This document shows positions 43,710 to 56,139 of a stretch of DNA of 64,000 nt, piece after piece. The DNA is taken from assembly GCA_964036295.1 (NCBI GenBank), contig OZ038473.1, positions 5,301,501-5,365,500 of the forward strand, in the 5' to 3' direction. This stretch comes from Plumapathes pennacea (Eukaryota > Cnidaria > Anthozoa > Antipatharia > Myriopathidae). The notes beneath the pieces were generated by a model, which worked only from the letters and a program-made list of their open reading frames with translations, made no database searches and was not told where the DNA came from. Position numbers and translations under genes: made by a program. Position 1 is the stretch's first letter. Every line of letters starts with the position of its first letter.

Positions 43710-44148
43710 TACACGGCAAAATTCAACTCCCTAGATGAGAATTAATTTTCATAGTCTATTTAAATCTCCAAAAATCAACTCCACAAAAAGAGTCAATGTA
43801 ACTCTAGCAGTTGGAAATAAGGATCGAGTTAATTTAACTCGTCACTATGGAGTTAAATTAACTCCCAAAAATCAACTCCACAAAAAGAGTTAATGTAACT
43901 CTACCAGTTGAAAATAAGGAGTTACAATAACTCCCTTAGTGGAGTTAGATATTTGAGGAGTTGTTTTTACTCCCTTAAACAGAGTTAAAATAACTCTCCA
44001 ACAAAAAGTCGGCATGACAAGAGGCAACCTAAAGTTAAAACAACTCCATTTTTGGGGTTGTTTTAACTCCAAAAATTTAACTCCATTATGGGGAGTTATT
44101 TTAACTCTTATAAAGGAGTTAAAGCAAATCCTTGAAAATGACAGTGTA
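43710..44148. mobile_element. GGAGTTA-box MITE, copy A
   Basis: The ends are TACACGGCAAAATTCAAC and, inverted, TACACTGTCATTTTCAAGG. Inside are many GGAGTTA/TAACTCC words with alternating orientation. It is inverted relative to the copy at 33113. Confidence 0.65.
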
Positions 44149-44239
44149 TAAGTGCAACAATTAAATCAGGAAATACTCTACTCATCAACTATTTACCTGA
44201 CGTAGAATCGATTTTAACAGTATAATGTTCTTCCCATTA

Positions 44240-44670
44240 TAGTCACTTTAAATTATCTTGGATTTCATGGAAGAGATAAATTTTGTATTCTATTTTTTCC
44301 TGTTGATATACTTATTACCGTGTTTAAAATATAATTATTGCATGATTATATTTTTAAAAGGATGCCTTGTGTTTAATGGTTTTGAAGTACATGGCTGCAA
44401 GAAGTTTTAACAAATATTGACAGGGTCTTTCTACTATTAGAAAATGACATGAGTCAATGGCTTTGTCTCAGGACCCTGCCAATTGAGAAGTTTCAGAACG
44501 GTAAATTACCAAACGAGATTTGTACTTGCGCTTAAAACCAAGTTAATCCGCACGATGGTGTTCTATAGGTTAATACCATACCACGTACACAAATGTAACA
44601 GGTACATGAGAACGTTTGTTGGTTTGCATAAAAATTACTACAGCTTTACTGTATTACCTTATAAGTCCAA
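44240..44670. repeat. Diverged copy of LRR-array intron sequence (A)
   Basis: Shared order of words with the LRR units at about 26080-26490: AAATTATCTTGGATTT, AAAAGGATG, GGGTCTTT.TACTATTA, AATGGCTTTG, TTTGTACTTGCGCT, ATAGGTTAATA and AGCTTTACTGTATTACC. No LRR exon follows. This part of the array unit is therefore probably itself a dispersed element. The same stretch is at 54580-55005. Confidence 0.65.
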
Positions 44671-45289
44671 AAATTCGCCTGTCCATGCATCTCGTCGCGG
44701 GATTCGCGGTCCGCTTTTTATTAATGGAATGCAACTTGGCATTGTAAGTGCTCATATAGATCGGCAGCTCTTATATTATCTATCACATACCGAGAGAAAG
44801 GCTAACTGTTGGTGGAATAGTGCAATTACAATTTGTTGTCCTAAATTCAGACAAACTCTATATGCTTAATTTCTAAATGACTCTAAGTCGCACTATACCC
44901 TAAATGAATAAAAAGATATGAGGTGGAGTAATTTATAATAACTGCCTTGTTTAATTTATTGACGTGACTATTCATCCCTGCACCCGAAATCGATTTCAAA
45001 AATCATTATGCGTCGACAGCAGTTACTACAAGCAATAAGGCTAATTCCCTGCTAGTTCCTTGAGCTTCCTATAAACAATGGAATGATTGAGGCTCAAAGG
45101 CAGTTGGACGGATATTGTTTAATGGTGTTGATTAGGTAATATTACAATCTTTAGTTACTTAGAACTTTGTGCGATGAACGAATTGTGTGAACTAACATAG
45201 TGTAAAAATTGGATGCTGTAAGTTTAAAAATGGCAGCCGGCAAGCAGGTTAAATGTTAACGCATGCTGCGCGTATAATTCATCAGAGCT

Positions 45290-45720
45290 GGGACAAGATA
45301 TCTATTTACATTCCAATAGCCTAAGCATTGGTGAGAGACCGACGTGCTAACCACTCAGCCAATCGCACCCATCATGCTTTGCAACCTGTTTCAGAAAATA
45401 TACCTTGAATAAAAGCTCGTGAATAAAATGTGTACATACTAGTACTTTCGTAATTTTTACGCCTACCGCGTGACATTATTGAAACACTTATCACTTATCG
45501 TTGCAAAGACCAAACGAATGAAAACACAAAAAATAAGTTGTGTGAGGAGAAATAACAAGTCAAACGTATTACAAGGAACAAAATATGCTCTTCTTTATGA
45601 GAAGATCAATCTAAGAGTACTTTGTTGAACAAAACGTTCTGAAGCACCATATTGATAATAAGGCAAAGCCAAAGCCGTTACTTAAATAATTCACGTCTAA
45701 AAGTAATGTCCACAGTTTAT
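45290..45720. repeat. tRNA-related repeat (A), SINE remnant
   Basis: The minus strand contains TGGCTGAGTGGTTAGCACG (about 45339-45361), like a tRNA A box and D-arm. No convincing B box is found downstream. Related sequence lies at 50580-51150 and 55620-56050. Confidence 0.35.
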
Positions 45721-46874
45721 CACACAATAATGTCCTTCATAAAGTAGCAAATCTATTATTTTATCACCAGGATTTTCTTTAACTGGTCTTAATGGAAAAA
45801 AAATCTTCCTTTCTCTCATTGATAATCATCATATCCTACTATACAAATCTTATATCCTGGATTATTTTTCTCAAAAATCGAAGGACCTTTCTTAACATCG
45901 ACGGGATAAGTAATACCTTCCCAATTAAAATCCACGACCTTACTTCTTAATACTAAATCTATCCTATGAGGATTTTCTTCCTTTGGATTAAGCGCTCTTA
46001 AAATGGACCACTTGAAATATTCATTATCGTCATTTCGAACATTCGTCACCGCCTTCTTATTCATTATTCTTTTTGGAAGAGGCACGTAAGTTACTCCAGA
46101 AATTGGTGAAAACTTGTCCATCCCAATAGTTAGATACTCAATCCTCTTAAAAACCCATACAGACCCTAAATGAACAAATTCCTCTGACTTTTCCAACAAT
46201 AATTGTGACATTATGGAAAACAACTCTTCAAGATCAGTACTTTCATAAACTTCCTTAATTCCACTTCTGTGACGATAAATTGATTGTTCCAAAAACTCTC
46301 CTTTACTAAACATCTTATAAACACATGACAACACAAACTGAACCTTAAATGGTTTTGGAAATTCTCGAAGTTTATCTAATATCCTTTGACGATTCCTCTC
46401 AAAAATTGTTGGAATATCCATTTGTTCTTTAGAACATGATTGTTCCTCTAAGAAACTCTTCAACCTCTGGTTGTTCTTGTTGTTTTTCCTGCTCATTTGG
46501 TAAAGATAATTTTTCTTCATGTCTTTTAATCAGACCTAATAATTTCTTTGCGTTTTCTTTCCTTCTGGTATTAAGTTAATAAGTCCATCACCAACTCTCA
46601 ATAAATTCTTAACATACCAATCCAACAAATTTTCTTCTCTCCTTGGAAGTGGAACAGGTCTCTCAGGAGACCTATTCAAAAAGACAGATCTCGGAGCCGA
46701 AATAGGTCTCTCTATTGGCTTCTTTGACAGCTCTTCCGCTTTGATTATAACTTCTTCGAGAGTTTTTTTGTTCATCGTCCACCTTCCTTTTATGTTTAAT
46801 TCTTTCGCCTTACCTTTTCTAAGTTCGTCTAGTGTCGGCAACTTTTCTTTGTTTTTCTTAATCCTTTGAGCCAT
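45700..46874 (-). pseudogene. Polinton/Maverick-like gene, N-terminal region (copy A), broken
   Basis: The first frame (46874-46536) reads LRKGKAKELNIKGRW then RPVPLPRREENLLDWYV, a SAP-like helix followed by a Pro/Arg linker. The second (46520-45816) has YLTIGMDKFSPISGVTYVPL and DNEYFKWSILRALNP, then WEGITYPVDVKK. This arrangement is familiar from the region that precedes the protein-primed DNA polymerase of Polinton/Maverick and adintovirus-like elements in animals. A small deletion separates the first two frames, and a further short segment of the same protein continues in a third frame to about 45700. The polymerase domain itself is absent. It is an old, broken copy. The family call rests on my memory of this conserved region. 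Confidence 0.6.
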
Positions 46875-47094
46875 TATTATTCAAATAAGTTTTTTTCTGA
46901 ATAAACTTTTCCAAAATAACTCTGCTAGCACAATTTTTAGAGTTGGGGTGAGGTGAGGTGGGGTGTGTTCCAGAAGGAACAAATTCCTACTACTACCACA
47001 AATAGTAGATCCTTGCTGCCGCAAGAGCCAAGCAGATACTCCAAAAACTGCTGTTTAAGCGAAAACATTGTCTTTCTCGCGTCCGGAATCAAAA

Positions 47095-49107
47095 TTGTTT
47101 ATTTATTTATTTTTATTTATTTTTATTTTTTTATTTTTTTCCACACACAGCTATATTACTAAATTAATATATACATATACGTATTGATATAATTTTTTTC
47201 TTTGTATTATTGTGTGATGAGGGAGCTCAAAAAAGAAGCCGGAGGCTTATATCATTTGAGCTTCCTCTAAAATTACTGGGATATATTATATAGTGCGGTA
47301 CAGAAGTGCAGGAGTGCAGCTCATAAATTAAAGATATAAGTGCAAGTATACACAGAAATCCAGTTAAAGCAAAAATAGTTACATTGTAGTAGAGAAAATG
47401 GCTTATTGATAGTTGTTCAACAGAGAATGCTATTCTTCAGCTTAGCTTTAAAGGTTGAGATAGTTGTACAATTACGAGTTTCGATGGCGAAAGAGTTAAA
47501 TATTTTTGGGCCTTGGTAATAAATAGAGAATTGTCTGATGTTAGTTCTGCAAAAAGGAAGGTGGAACAAGCTGGCATTTCTTGTGCTGTAATTATGAGTT
47601 TCATTACAAAGTGAAAAATAATTATCAAAGCACTGGGGTAGTAACTGATTCTTAAACAAAAACATAAATTGAATGACTTGAAATGTATATATTTGTTCGA
47701 GTTTAAGGATTTTTAATTGTTTAAAAATTGGTTCTGTGTGAGCTAGATAGCCTTCCTTGTTGGCAATTCGCACTATGCGCTTCTGAAGTATAATTAAACG
47801 ATGGAGATTAGAAGGGTAGGTAGATCCCCACACTAATATGCAATAGTAGAAGTAAGGGTAGACTAAAGAATAATATAAAGAGCAAAGCGAGGAGTTAGAA
47901 AGGAAAAAACTTGATTTATATAATATTCCTATAGCCTTTGAAACTTTAGAAGCAACGTGAGCAATGTGGAGTTTCCATGTTACATGTTCGTCTATTATAA
48001 CACCCAGAAAGACAGTTTCAGCAACCTTCTTGATAGGAATGCTGTTTGTAAAGACTGGAACTTCAAGTGTTTCCCTTTTCTGTCTTGGTTTAAAAATCAT
48101 ATAATCAGATTTCTTAATATTCGGTGATAGTTTATTGCATTTAAACCAGTCAGTGATTTTGTTCATTTCACAGTTGACAGATTGAGAAAGGACGCTCAAA
48201 TGTTTGTGTGAGAAAAACAGGTTTGTGTCATCAGTAAATAAAATGATTTCGAGTATATCGGAGGCGTTACAAAAGTCATTGATGTAGAGTAAGAAGAGAA
48301 GTGGTCCGAGTATAGACCCTTGAGGGACTCCACACTTAGTAATCTTTGGTTGCGAGCAATGACCATTAAATTGAACAAACTGATATCTTTCTGAAACATA
48401 ATCTTTGATCCAATCAAGTGCCACACCACGGATTCCGTAGTGTTCTAGCTTATTGAATGAGATACTGAAATGAACGGTATCAAATGCCTTTGAAAGATCA
48501 AGGAAAATTCCTATTGTATATTCTTTTTTGTCTATTGCAGAGGATATTTTTTCGAATAGATTTAGAAGTGCAAAGGAGGTGGAATGATTTTTTCGAAATC
48601 CGAATTGATTTTGGTATAAAATATTGTTCTTATCTAAGTACCTAAGAATACAATTATACAAGACTCTTTCTAGAAGTTTGGAGAAGACAGGTAAGATGGA
48701 CACTGGTCTATAATTAGTAAATAAGTGCTGGTCTCCGGCCTTAAATATGGGAATCACACGTGCAATCTTCATTTGTTTGGGGACAATACCGGATTGAATA
48801 GACAGGTTTATAACATGGGTTAAGGGTTCTGCGATAAATTCAGTGGAATCTTTTACGATAGAGACTGGGATGTTGTCATAACCTGCAGCAGCTCCTCTAC
48901 GGAGATCGATAACTAAAGCAGTTACTTCCTGTTTGTTTGAAGATTCGAGAAATATAGAGGTGACAAAATTTTCTTTGAGGTATGAGCGGTATGAAGAGGG
49001 TATATTTTTAGCAAGATTTGGTCCGATGTTCGTAAAATAATCACAAAAACGGTTTGCAATTTCAACTGGGTCCGAGGTTTCGCGGTTATCAATTTTGAAG
49101 GTAGAGC
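47095..49107 (-). pseudogene. CR1/L2-like LINE ORF2 (copy A), 5' part lost
   Basis: The RT text matches LINE copy B: NYRPVSILPVFSKLLERVLY, FGFRKNHSTSFALLNLFEK, IFLDLSKAFDTVHF, KCGVPQGSILGPLL and ILFTDDTNLFFS. The residue before the catalytic Asp pair is Thr (48223-48237) where B has Ala. Homology stops exactly at 49107, where the hairpin-ended repeat begins. The first ~15 residues of the open frame come from that repeat. The 3' tail is a (TTTA)n-like run at 47098-47140 on the plus strand. Confidence 0.85.
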
Positions 49108-50540
49108 ATAATTGCTCGCGGGGGCCTGGGGCCCACGAGAGCTTAAAAATGGGCATTTAAATTTTTTTTCCCTTTTTGTGGGTCGAGAATCAGCACACGG
49201 TGATTGGTTCATATTATCACGTGCTGGGCGATGACGTAATTGACTTTGCTAAACAACTCGAGATGTGGCCAGTGAATTGCTCGTTACTTGTGTGTAAAAG
49301 TTAACTGCATCCCATCCAAACTCAACACCATTTGGCTCTGTGGAATTTGCACGAATAAACTGGATTTTCGGGAACGATTTTGGCTCGCGTTCACCGCGGA
49401 AGCTTTGAGAATAGCCGTAAACAAATATTTGATGGTACCGCTGTCGCCGATAAATATTTAGTCCCGACGAAACTTTCTGTGGCGACACGAAATACTTTTG
49501 GGAAGATAACAGGGCAAAAGCAGAAACCAAAGCTACGGCGAGCTTTAGCCTTAAAATAATGACGCTTTATGCTTTACTCTATACATGACATCTGTTGCCT
49601 CATAAAATTCTTCTGCGTATCGTACATTGCCTGTTGAAGTGTTTCTTTCATTCGATCATGTAGCCTTTGTTTCGCAATGGTCAGTGAATACCAGAAATGA
49701 AAAATACACCGAAATAATTCTGAGGATTGAGTTTGCAGTCACAAATGGACTGAACACACTGTGAACAAAAGCGCAATAATATTGTAAACATCTCTCGTGT
49801 GACATTCCTCGCTTTCAATTTTATATTTGTTACAGAGCACGAATACTCGAAAGCCTGATAGAAAAAACGTATTGAATTAATAAAAGAAAACACATAAGTA
49901 GTGAAGCGAAAAAGTAAACTGCATCCCATTGAAATTCAACGCCATTTGGCTCTGTGGAATATGCACGGATAAACTGGATTTTAGGAAAAGATTTTGGCTC
50001 GCGTTCACCGCACAAGCTTTGAGAATAGCCGTAAACAAATGTTTGATGGTACTTCTGGGGTATTGCAAATATCTCTGTCGCCGATAAGTATTTAGTACCG
50101 ACGAAACTTTGTGTGGCGACACGAAATACTTTTGGGAAGATAACAGGGCGAAAACAGAAACCAAAGCTACGGTGAGCTTTAGCCGTAAAACAATGACGCT
50201 TTATGCTTTACTCTGTACATGACATCTGTTGCCTCATAAAATTCTTCTGCGTATCGTACATTGCCTGTTGAAGTGTTTCTTCCATTCGATCATGTAGCGT
50301 TTGTTTCGCAATGTTCATTAAATACCAGAAATGAAAAATACACCGAAATAATTCTGAGGATTGAGTTTGCAGTCACAAATGGACTGAACACACTGTGAAC
50401 AAAAGCGCAATAATATTGTAAACATCTCTCGTGTGACATTCCTCGCTTTCAATTTTATATTTGTTACACAACACGAATACTCGAAAGCCTGATAGAAGAA
50501 ACGTATTGAGTTAACAAAAGAAAACACATAAGTAGTGAAG
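49108..50540 (+). mobile_element. Hairpin-ended non-autonomous element with internal ~615-bp duplication
   Basis: It begins TT|GCTCGCG and an imperfect GCTCGC..GAGAGC hairpin, as in the copies at 56799 and (inverted) 13990. The segment from ACTGCATCCCAT (49304) to AAGTAGTGAAG is repeated from about 49918 to 50540. No transposase. Its insertion removed or displaced the 5' half of LINE copy A. Confidence 0.6.
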
Positions 50541-50569
50541 TTAGAAGCTAGAAGTTAGAAGAATTTATT

Positions 50570-51150
50570 TCAATTACAATACCTTTTCCGTTGATGAGAG
50601 ACCGATGTCCTAACTGCTTGGCCAACACCATGCCATCTCCCAACATGCTTTGCAACTCGTTTCATTCAACATACTTCCAATATGTAGCTCGTGAATAACA
50701 TTTGTACAAAGATAATTTGTACATTTTTGCGCCCAGTGCGTGACTTTATTGAAACACTGATAACTTGCCGTTGCAAAGACTGAACGAATAAAACACCAGA
50801 TAAAAGTTGCATAATCGTACGTCATCCAAGCAAGTCCAACGAATTTTAAGCAACAAAATTACACTTGTGTTTATAAGAAGATCGACCTTGGAGTACCCTG
50901 TTGAAAAATAAAACGCTTTGAAATGGCAAATAATAAATGAGTCAAATGAAAAGTCATTACGTAAATAATTTTGGTCGAATTGCGATGTACAAAACCATGT
51001 TCTCAAGCCAAACCTACAGAGAATGTCCCAAGTGTCGTGTGTGTGAAGGACATAGGGACGATGAGCACTGTTGCAATTGACACACAACTGATACAAAGTA
51101 TCACAATTGTAAGAACCAAGCTTAGCCCACTTTAGGAGCTTTAACTATAT
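50570..51150. repeat. Diverged third copy of the 45.3-kb repeat
   Basis: GAGAGACCGATGTCCTAACT, ATGCTTTGCAAC, GCTCGTGAATAA and ATTGAAACACTGATAAC match 45330-45510 with many substitutions. It is older than copies A and B. Confidence 0.6.
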
Positions 51151-51870
51151 CACACAGTATCAGACATATGTTATCCAAACTTAATTTGCCTTTTTTTTTA
51201 CCCCAACATTTAGAAAACAAATTTCAAATTTCGAAAAATCATTTTTGTGATTAATCACTTTACCTCTCTATAATGGATCAGCTCTGATCCAATAAGAAAA
51301 CAACATATATATCAGCATCAATTCTTTTTATTCTTTATCTCATTGTCATCATCATCATACAGCACACTATTCAATGTGTGCCCTTTTTATCATACTAATG
51401 TGTTATATAAGCTTCATCAAGTGCTCCTGCCTGGTACGAAAACCCAAAAACTTGTAGGAAAAAGTAGGAACGTACTCTCCAACCAAAAGCATGCAGGAGC
51501 ACAATCCCTTGGAGGATAAGGGAATAATAACTATCATGAACTTAATACAGGTAAACAACCCTTTCACTTCCAAGCCTAAATGCAGAATCTCTCAGCTGTT
51601 TCAAAATACATTATTTAAAATATATTATATAGTGAGAAGTGACAGTTTAGTCAGCCTTCACTTAACAAAAAGGTACAAAAAGCTGTATATTCTCTATACT
51701 GTACTTCTTATACTATTACTTATACTGTTCTTCTTTGAAAATAAACAATGACAAAAAATGGCCGTGTTGCAACTAATGCATAATTTTGCCAATTTGGCCA
51801 TCAATACACAGAATCAAAAATATAAATACAACAACCATAAAAGCCATACAGAATAGTTTTCAATTCTTAC

Positions 51871-52387
51871 CTGTCCCTTGCTTCCTGATGATAAGAACGA
51901 GCAGATCACTCACATTGGCTGGAAGAGTGGTGAGAAATCCCTGAACATCCTGTGGCAAGTTGAGGACATGACCTTTGTACCCACGCTGGCCGCCGTGTTT
52001 CCGGTAAACACACATGATGGGGAAAGCTCTGGCGATCAGCATTTCCTCTGCTTCGGTGAGGTCCTGTAGTTCTGCAGGGACTGTCCGAGGATCCATGTCG
52101 TTTTCAGCCGAGAACAATCGACACGAGGTCTTTTTGTCGCGTTTGCACCTGGTGCAGCTGTAGTTCAGCTCGGGTACACTTTGGTTGGTGATCGGCCATG
52201 TTTCTTTGCATACCTTGCAGCGTAAGTGTCGGAGATTTTCCTCAAAGCTGTGAAAGGCAGTGAGTTCTTCCCGCACCCATTCTCGTTCGTGGAATGGAGG
52301 AGTTTCTGGATTTGCCCACCCACCGTTATGCAAATATTGTTGTTTTAACTGCAGCACGCTGTTGTCGGCGTCGAGTATTGGCTTCAT
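51871..52387 (-). CDS. DUF6570-type Helitron protein exon (copy B)
   Basis: The same exon as at 41564-42080, with only a few residue changes (for example DLLVLIIRK for DLPVLIIRK). The donor ACAG|GTAAGA is preserved at 51871 and the ATGA overlap with the STPR frame is retained. Downstream sequence is shorter than in A by ~1.17 kb, and the Helitron 3' end is missing because the duplicated block starts at 51188. Confidence 0.75.
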
Positions 52388-52911
52388 TTTGAGCCTGAAG
52401 CCTGCGGGTACTCAGACGATTCATTGCCACGTCGAGAAGCTACTCGCTGGCGATTGGATTCTCTTTGCGGAATTTTCTGTGTCAACTGCTTCTGTTTATG
52501 ACGCTTTTGATCGGCATTCATACGCTGTTGTCTTTGTGGAGTCTTTTCTTCGGTCCGTTTTTTCTTCTGAAGTTCCCGATTTGCTTTCAAGCGCTGTTCT
52601 CTCTGCGGAGTCGTCTGCGTTACCCGCTTCTGTTCATATCGCTTTCGATCGGCATTCATGCGCTGTTTTCTCTGCGGAGTTGTCTGCGTTACCCTCTTCT
52701 GTTCATGTCGCTTTCGATCGGCATTCATGCGCTGTTTTCTTTGCGGAGTTGTTTCTTCGGCACGCTTCTGTTTATGATGCTGTCGATCATAACAGGATTG
52801 TCGCCTTTTCTCGAGACGAATTTGGCGTTGTTCACTCGTTTCAAGATTTCGCCTTGCTCGTGCCTCTTCCCTTCTCATTTGAAGACGAGCTTCGCGAGTG
52901 TTGTGTTTCAA
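52384..52911 (-). CDS. STPR-domain protein (copy B), one extra repeat
   Basis: Contains one additional 23-residue unit compared with copy A: two successive units carry QTTPQR and KQRMNADRKR or close variants. The insertion is exactly 69 bp and in frame. The rest of the frame aligns residue by residue with only scattered replacements. The start is uncertain for the same reason as in A. Confidence 0.75.
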   Translation of the reverse strand: MKHNTREARLQMRREEARARRNLETSEQRQIRLEKRRQSCYDRQHHKQKRAEETTPQRKQRMNADRKRHEQKRVTQTTPQRKQRMNADRKRYEQKRVTQTTPQREQRLKANRELQKKKRTEEKTPQRQQRMNADQKRHKQKQLTQKIPQRESNRQRVASRRGNESSEYPQASGSK

Positions 52912-53212
52912 GTTTTTCAGTTTTCCATTTTCGTGAACACAGCTATGATATATTGTTGCTTCGTTAAAATCTAAACGCTTCGTTCAAATCTACTTTCTCT
53001 TATTCCGAGTAAAACAACAGGGCACACGTGATCGATCCGGCCTTTGTTATTGGTTAGCAGGGTAACCGCGCCTAAAGTCGTACGCCAAACAGACTGACTG
53101 ACTGACTGACAGACAAACGTTAAATTTCGAGATGGCGGTAAGCTTGGAGTCCCCAAGTAGGTGGTATATTACTGCATTAGTGTCGTGATTATTTCCCTCA
53201 CTTCGTTCGGGG

Positions 53213-53213
53213 A
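53213..53213 (-). other. 5' end of Helitron copy B
   Basis: On the minus strand the element starts TCCCCGAACGAAGTGAGGG after an A at 53214. The 3' CTAG end has no counterpart here because duplication B begins inside the element. Confidence 0.75.
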
Positions 53214-54085
53214 TGAGTGCGTACAGTATAGCAATTCTATAAGTAACTCAAAGTTGCCCGGTTTAAACAGCCATGTAAACAATACAGTATAAAAATGATA
53301 TCACAATGAAATTTAGAATACTCACCGCATTCGTACTGTATTCCACGTTTCATTCTGAAACGCCGACGCTTGACCAAGTCTTTCGTCGTAATAGATCAAG
53401 TCTTTCCCTGCTGTTAGGAAACAACAAATCGTTCGCTTACATCCAAATGCCCATCTTCAAATTTTAAAGGCAAAAGATCGTCACAGAAGCTCGAAGACAG
53501 TGGAAGCAGTTTCTTGGCGGGCAGAACACCAAACAACGACAAAACTGGGCGCTGAACGGATAGTTTACCGCATCTCTACAAATATGCGGCTTTTACTTCC
53601 ATCTTCTTGCCCAAACGATCCTCAGAATGAATCTTGAAGCTCAACAAACCAACAATAGTACCAGAACAAACGCCACTCCAACGGTTTTTTCAGAATGGCG
53701 CCTAAGCTACTGCGCATGCTCTCTTTGTTGTACCGCGTGGCACACAATCTCGTACCCAGACTCTTTACAAGATTGCCGCACACGACAAAGAGACTTTCTT
53801 TCAGTTTTGTATCCACATGCCGGTAACAAAGAACGTTCGAGTCTCTTTTTTGTTCTTTACGGAAGGTTTGTTCGAAAGCACTGTTTACCTTCGTCTATAT
53901 ACGAAATCGTTCATACTGATAAGTTTTCGGCAGAGTTCCGGTGTACAGTGACTAAATGTGCCGCATTTTAAATTTATATGTCATCAATATTTTTTGCAAC
54001 TGCACGGCCTAAAGGAAATAAGCAAAATGGTTCTCTTTTCTTTGAATTATTTTGGTAGGATGTAGCTCCAGGTTGAAATTATTTT

Positions 54086-54486
54086 TACACGGCAAAATTC
54101 AATTCCCTAGATGAGAATTAATTTTCATAGTCTATTTAACTCTCCAAAAATCAACTCTAACTCAACTTTAACTCGTCACTATGCGGGAGTTAAATTAACT
54201 CCCAAAAAATCAACTCCACAAAAAGAGTTAATGTAACTCTACCAGTTGAAAATAAGGAGTTACAATAACTCCCTCAGTGGAGTTAAATATTTGAGGAGTT
54301 GTTTTTACTCCCTTAAACAGAGTTAAAATAACTCTCCAACAAAAAGTCGGCATGACAAGAGGCAACCTGGAGTTAAAACAACTCCATTTGTGGGTTTGTT
54401 TTAACTCCAAAAATTTAACTCCATTATGGGGAGTTATTTTAACTCCTATAAAGGAGATAAAGCAACTCCTTGAAAATGACAGTGTA
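54086..54486. mobile_element. GGAGTTA-box MITE, copy B
   Basis: Counterpart of 43710-44148, about 38 bp shorter inside the array, showing that box number changes after duplication. Confidence 0.65.
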
Positions 54487-56139
54487 TAAGTGCAACAATT
54501 AAATCAGGAAATACTCTACTCATCAACTATTTACCTGACGTAGAATCGATTTTAACAGTATAATGTTCTTCCCATTATAGTCACTTTAAATTATCTTGGA
54601 TTTCATGGAAGAGATAATTTTGTATTCTATTTTTTCCTGTTGATATACTTATTACCGTGTTTAAAATATAATTATTGCATGATTATGTTTTTAAAAGGAT
54701 GCCTTGTGTTTAATGGTTTTGAAGTACATGGCTGCAAGAAGTTTTAACAAATATTGACAGGGTCTTTCTACTATTAGAAAATGACATGAGTCAATGGCTT
54801 TGTCTCAGGACCCTGCCAATTGAGAAGTTTCAGAACGGTAAATGACCAAACGAAACTTGTACTTGCGCTTAAAACCAAGTTAATCCGCACGATGGTGTTC
54901 TATAGGTTAATACCATACCACGTACACAAATGTAACAGGTACATGAGAACGTTTGTTGGTTTGCATAAAAATTACTACAGCTTTACTGTATTACCTTCTA
55001 AGTCCAAAAATTCGCCTGTCCATGCATCTCGTCGCGGGATTCGCGGTCCGCTTTTTATTAATGGAATGCAACTCGGCATTGTAAGTGCCCATATAGATCG
55101 GCAGCTCTTATATTATCTATCACATACCGAGAGAAAGGCTAACTATTGGTGGAATAGTGCAATTACAATTTGTTGTCCTACATTCAGACAAACTCTATAT
55201 GCTTAATTTCTAAATGACTCTAAATCGCACTATACCCTAAATGAATAAAAAGATATGAGGTGGAGTAGTTTATAATAACTGCCTTGTTTAATTTATTGAC
55301 GTGACTATTCATCCCTGCACCCGAAATCGATTTCAAAAACCATTATGCCTCGACAGCAATTGCTGCAAGCAATAAGGCTAATTCCCTGCTGGTTCCTTGA
55401 GCATCCTATAAACAATGAAATGGTTGAGACTCATAAGCAGTTGGACGGATGTTGATTAGGTAATATTACAATCTTTAGTTACTTAGAACTTTGTGCGATG
55501 AACGAATTGTGTGAACTAACATAGTGTAAAAATTGGATGCTGTAAGTTTAAAAATGGCAGCCGGCAAGCAGGTTAAATGTTAACGCATGCTGCGCGTATA
55601 ATTCATCAGAGCTGGGACAAGATATCTATTTACATTTCAATAACCTAAGCAACGGTGAGAGACCGACGTGCTAACCACTCAGCCAATCGCACCCATCATG
55701 CTTTGCAACCTGTTTCAGAAAATATACCTTGAATAAAAGCTCGTGAATAAAATGTATACATATTAGTACTTTCGTAATTTTTACGCCTACCGCGTGACAT
55801 TATTGAAACACTTATCACTTATCGTTGCAAAGACCAAACGAATGAAAACACAAAAAATAAGTTGTGTGAGGAGAAATAACAAGTCAAACGTATTACAAGG
55901 AACAAAATATGCTCTTCTTTATGAGAAGATCAATCTAAGAGTACTTTGTTGAACAAAACGTTCTGAAGCACCATATTGATAATAAGGCAAAGCCAAAGCC
56001 GTTACTTAAATAATTCACGTCTAAAAGTAATGTCCACAGTTTATCACACAATAATGTCCTTCATAAAGTAGCAAATCTATTATTTTATCACCAGGATTTT
56101 CTTTAACTGGTCTTAATGGAAAAAAAATCTTCCTTTTTC

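Larger units (their letters stand above)
39715..49107. repeat. Segmental duplication, copy A
   Basis: Matches 51188-60421 in the same order and orientation. Matched landmarks: 41564/51871, 42837/53213, 43710/54086, 45816/56140, 47417/58715. Offsets shift from +11475 to +10307 across a ~1.17-kb stretch (about 40225-41425) present only here, then +10376 after a 69-bp STPR unit present only in B. Confidence 0.93.

Noticed and set aside
33113..44148. One 11-kb element bounded by the GGAGTTA arrays as terminal inverted repeats
   Set aside because: Each array has its own pair of TACAC/CACTGT ends, so each is better read as a separate short MITE.
44483..44869. 128-aa plus-strand ORF, conserved at 54820-55206
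   Set aside because: Conservation is explained by the segmental duplication, the first part matches LRR-array intron sequence, and no domain is visible.
47417..49156. An intact 579-aa LINE protein with its own start
   Set aside because: The first residues come from the inserted hairpin element; it is a 5'-cut copy of the LINE at 58.7-61.2 kb.
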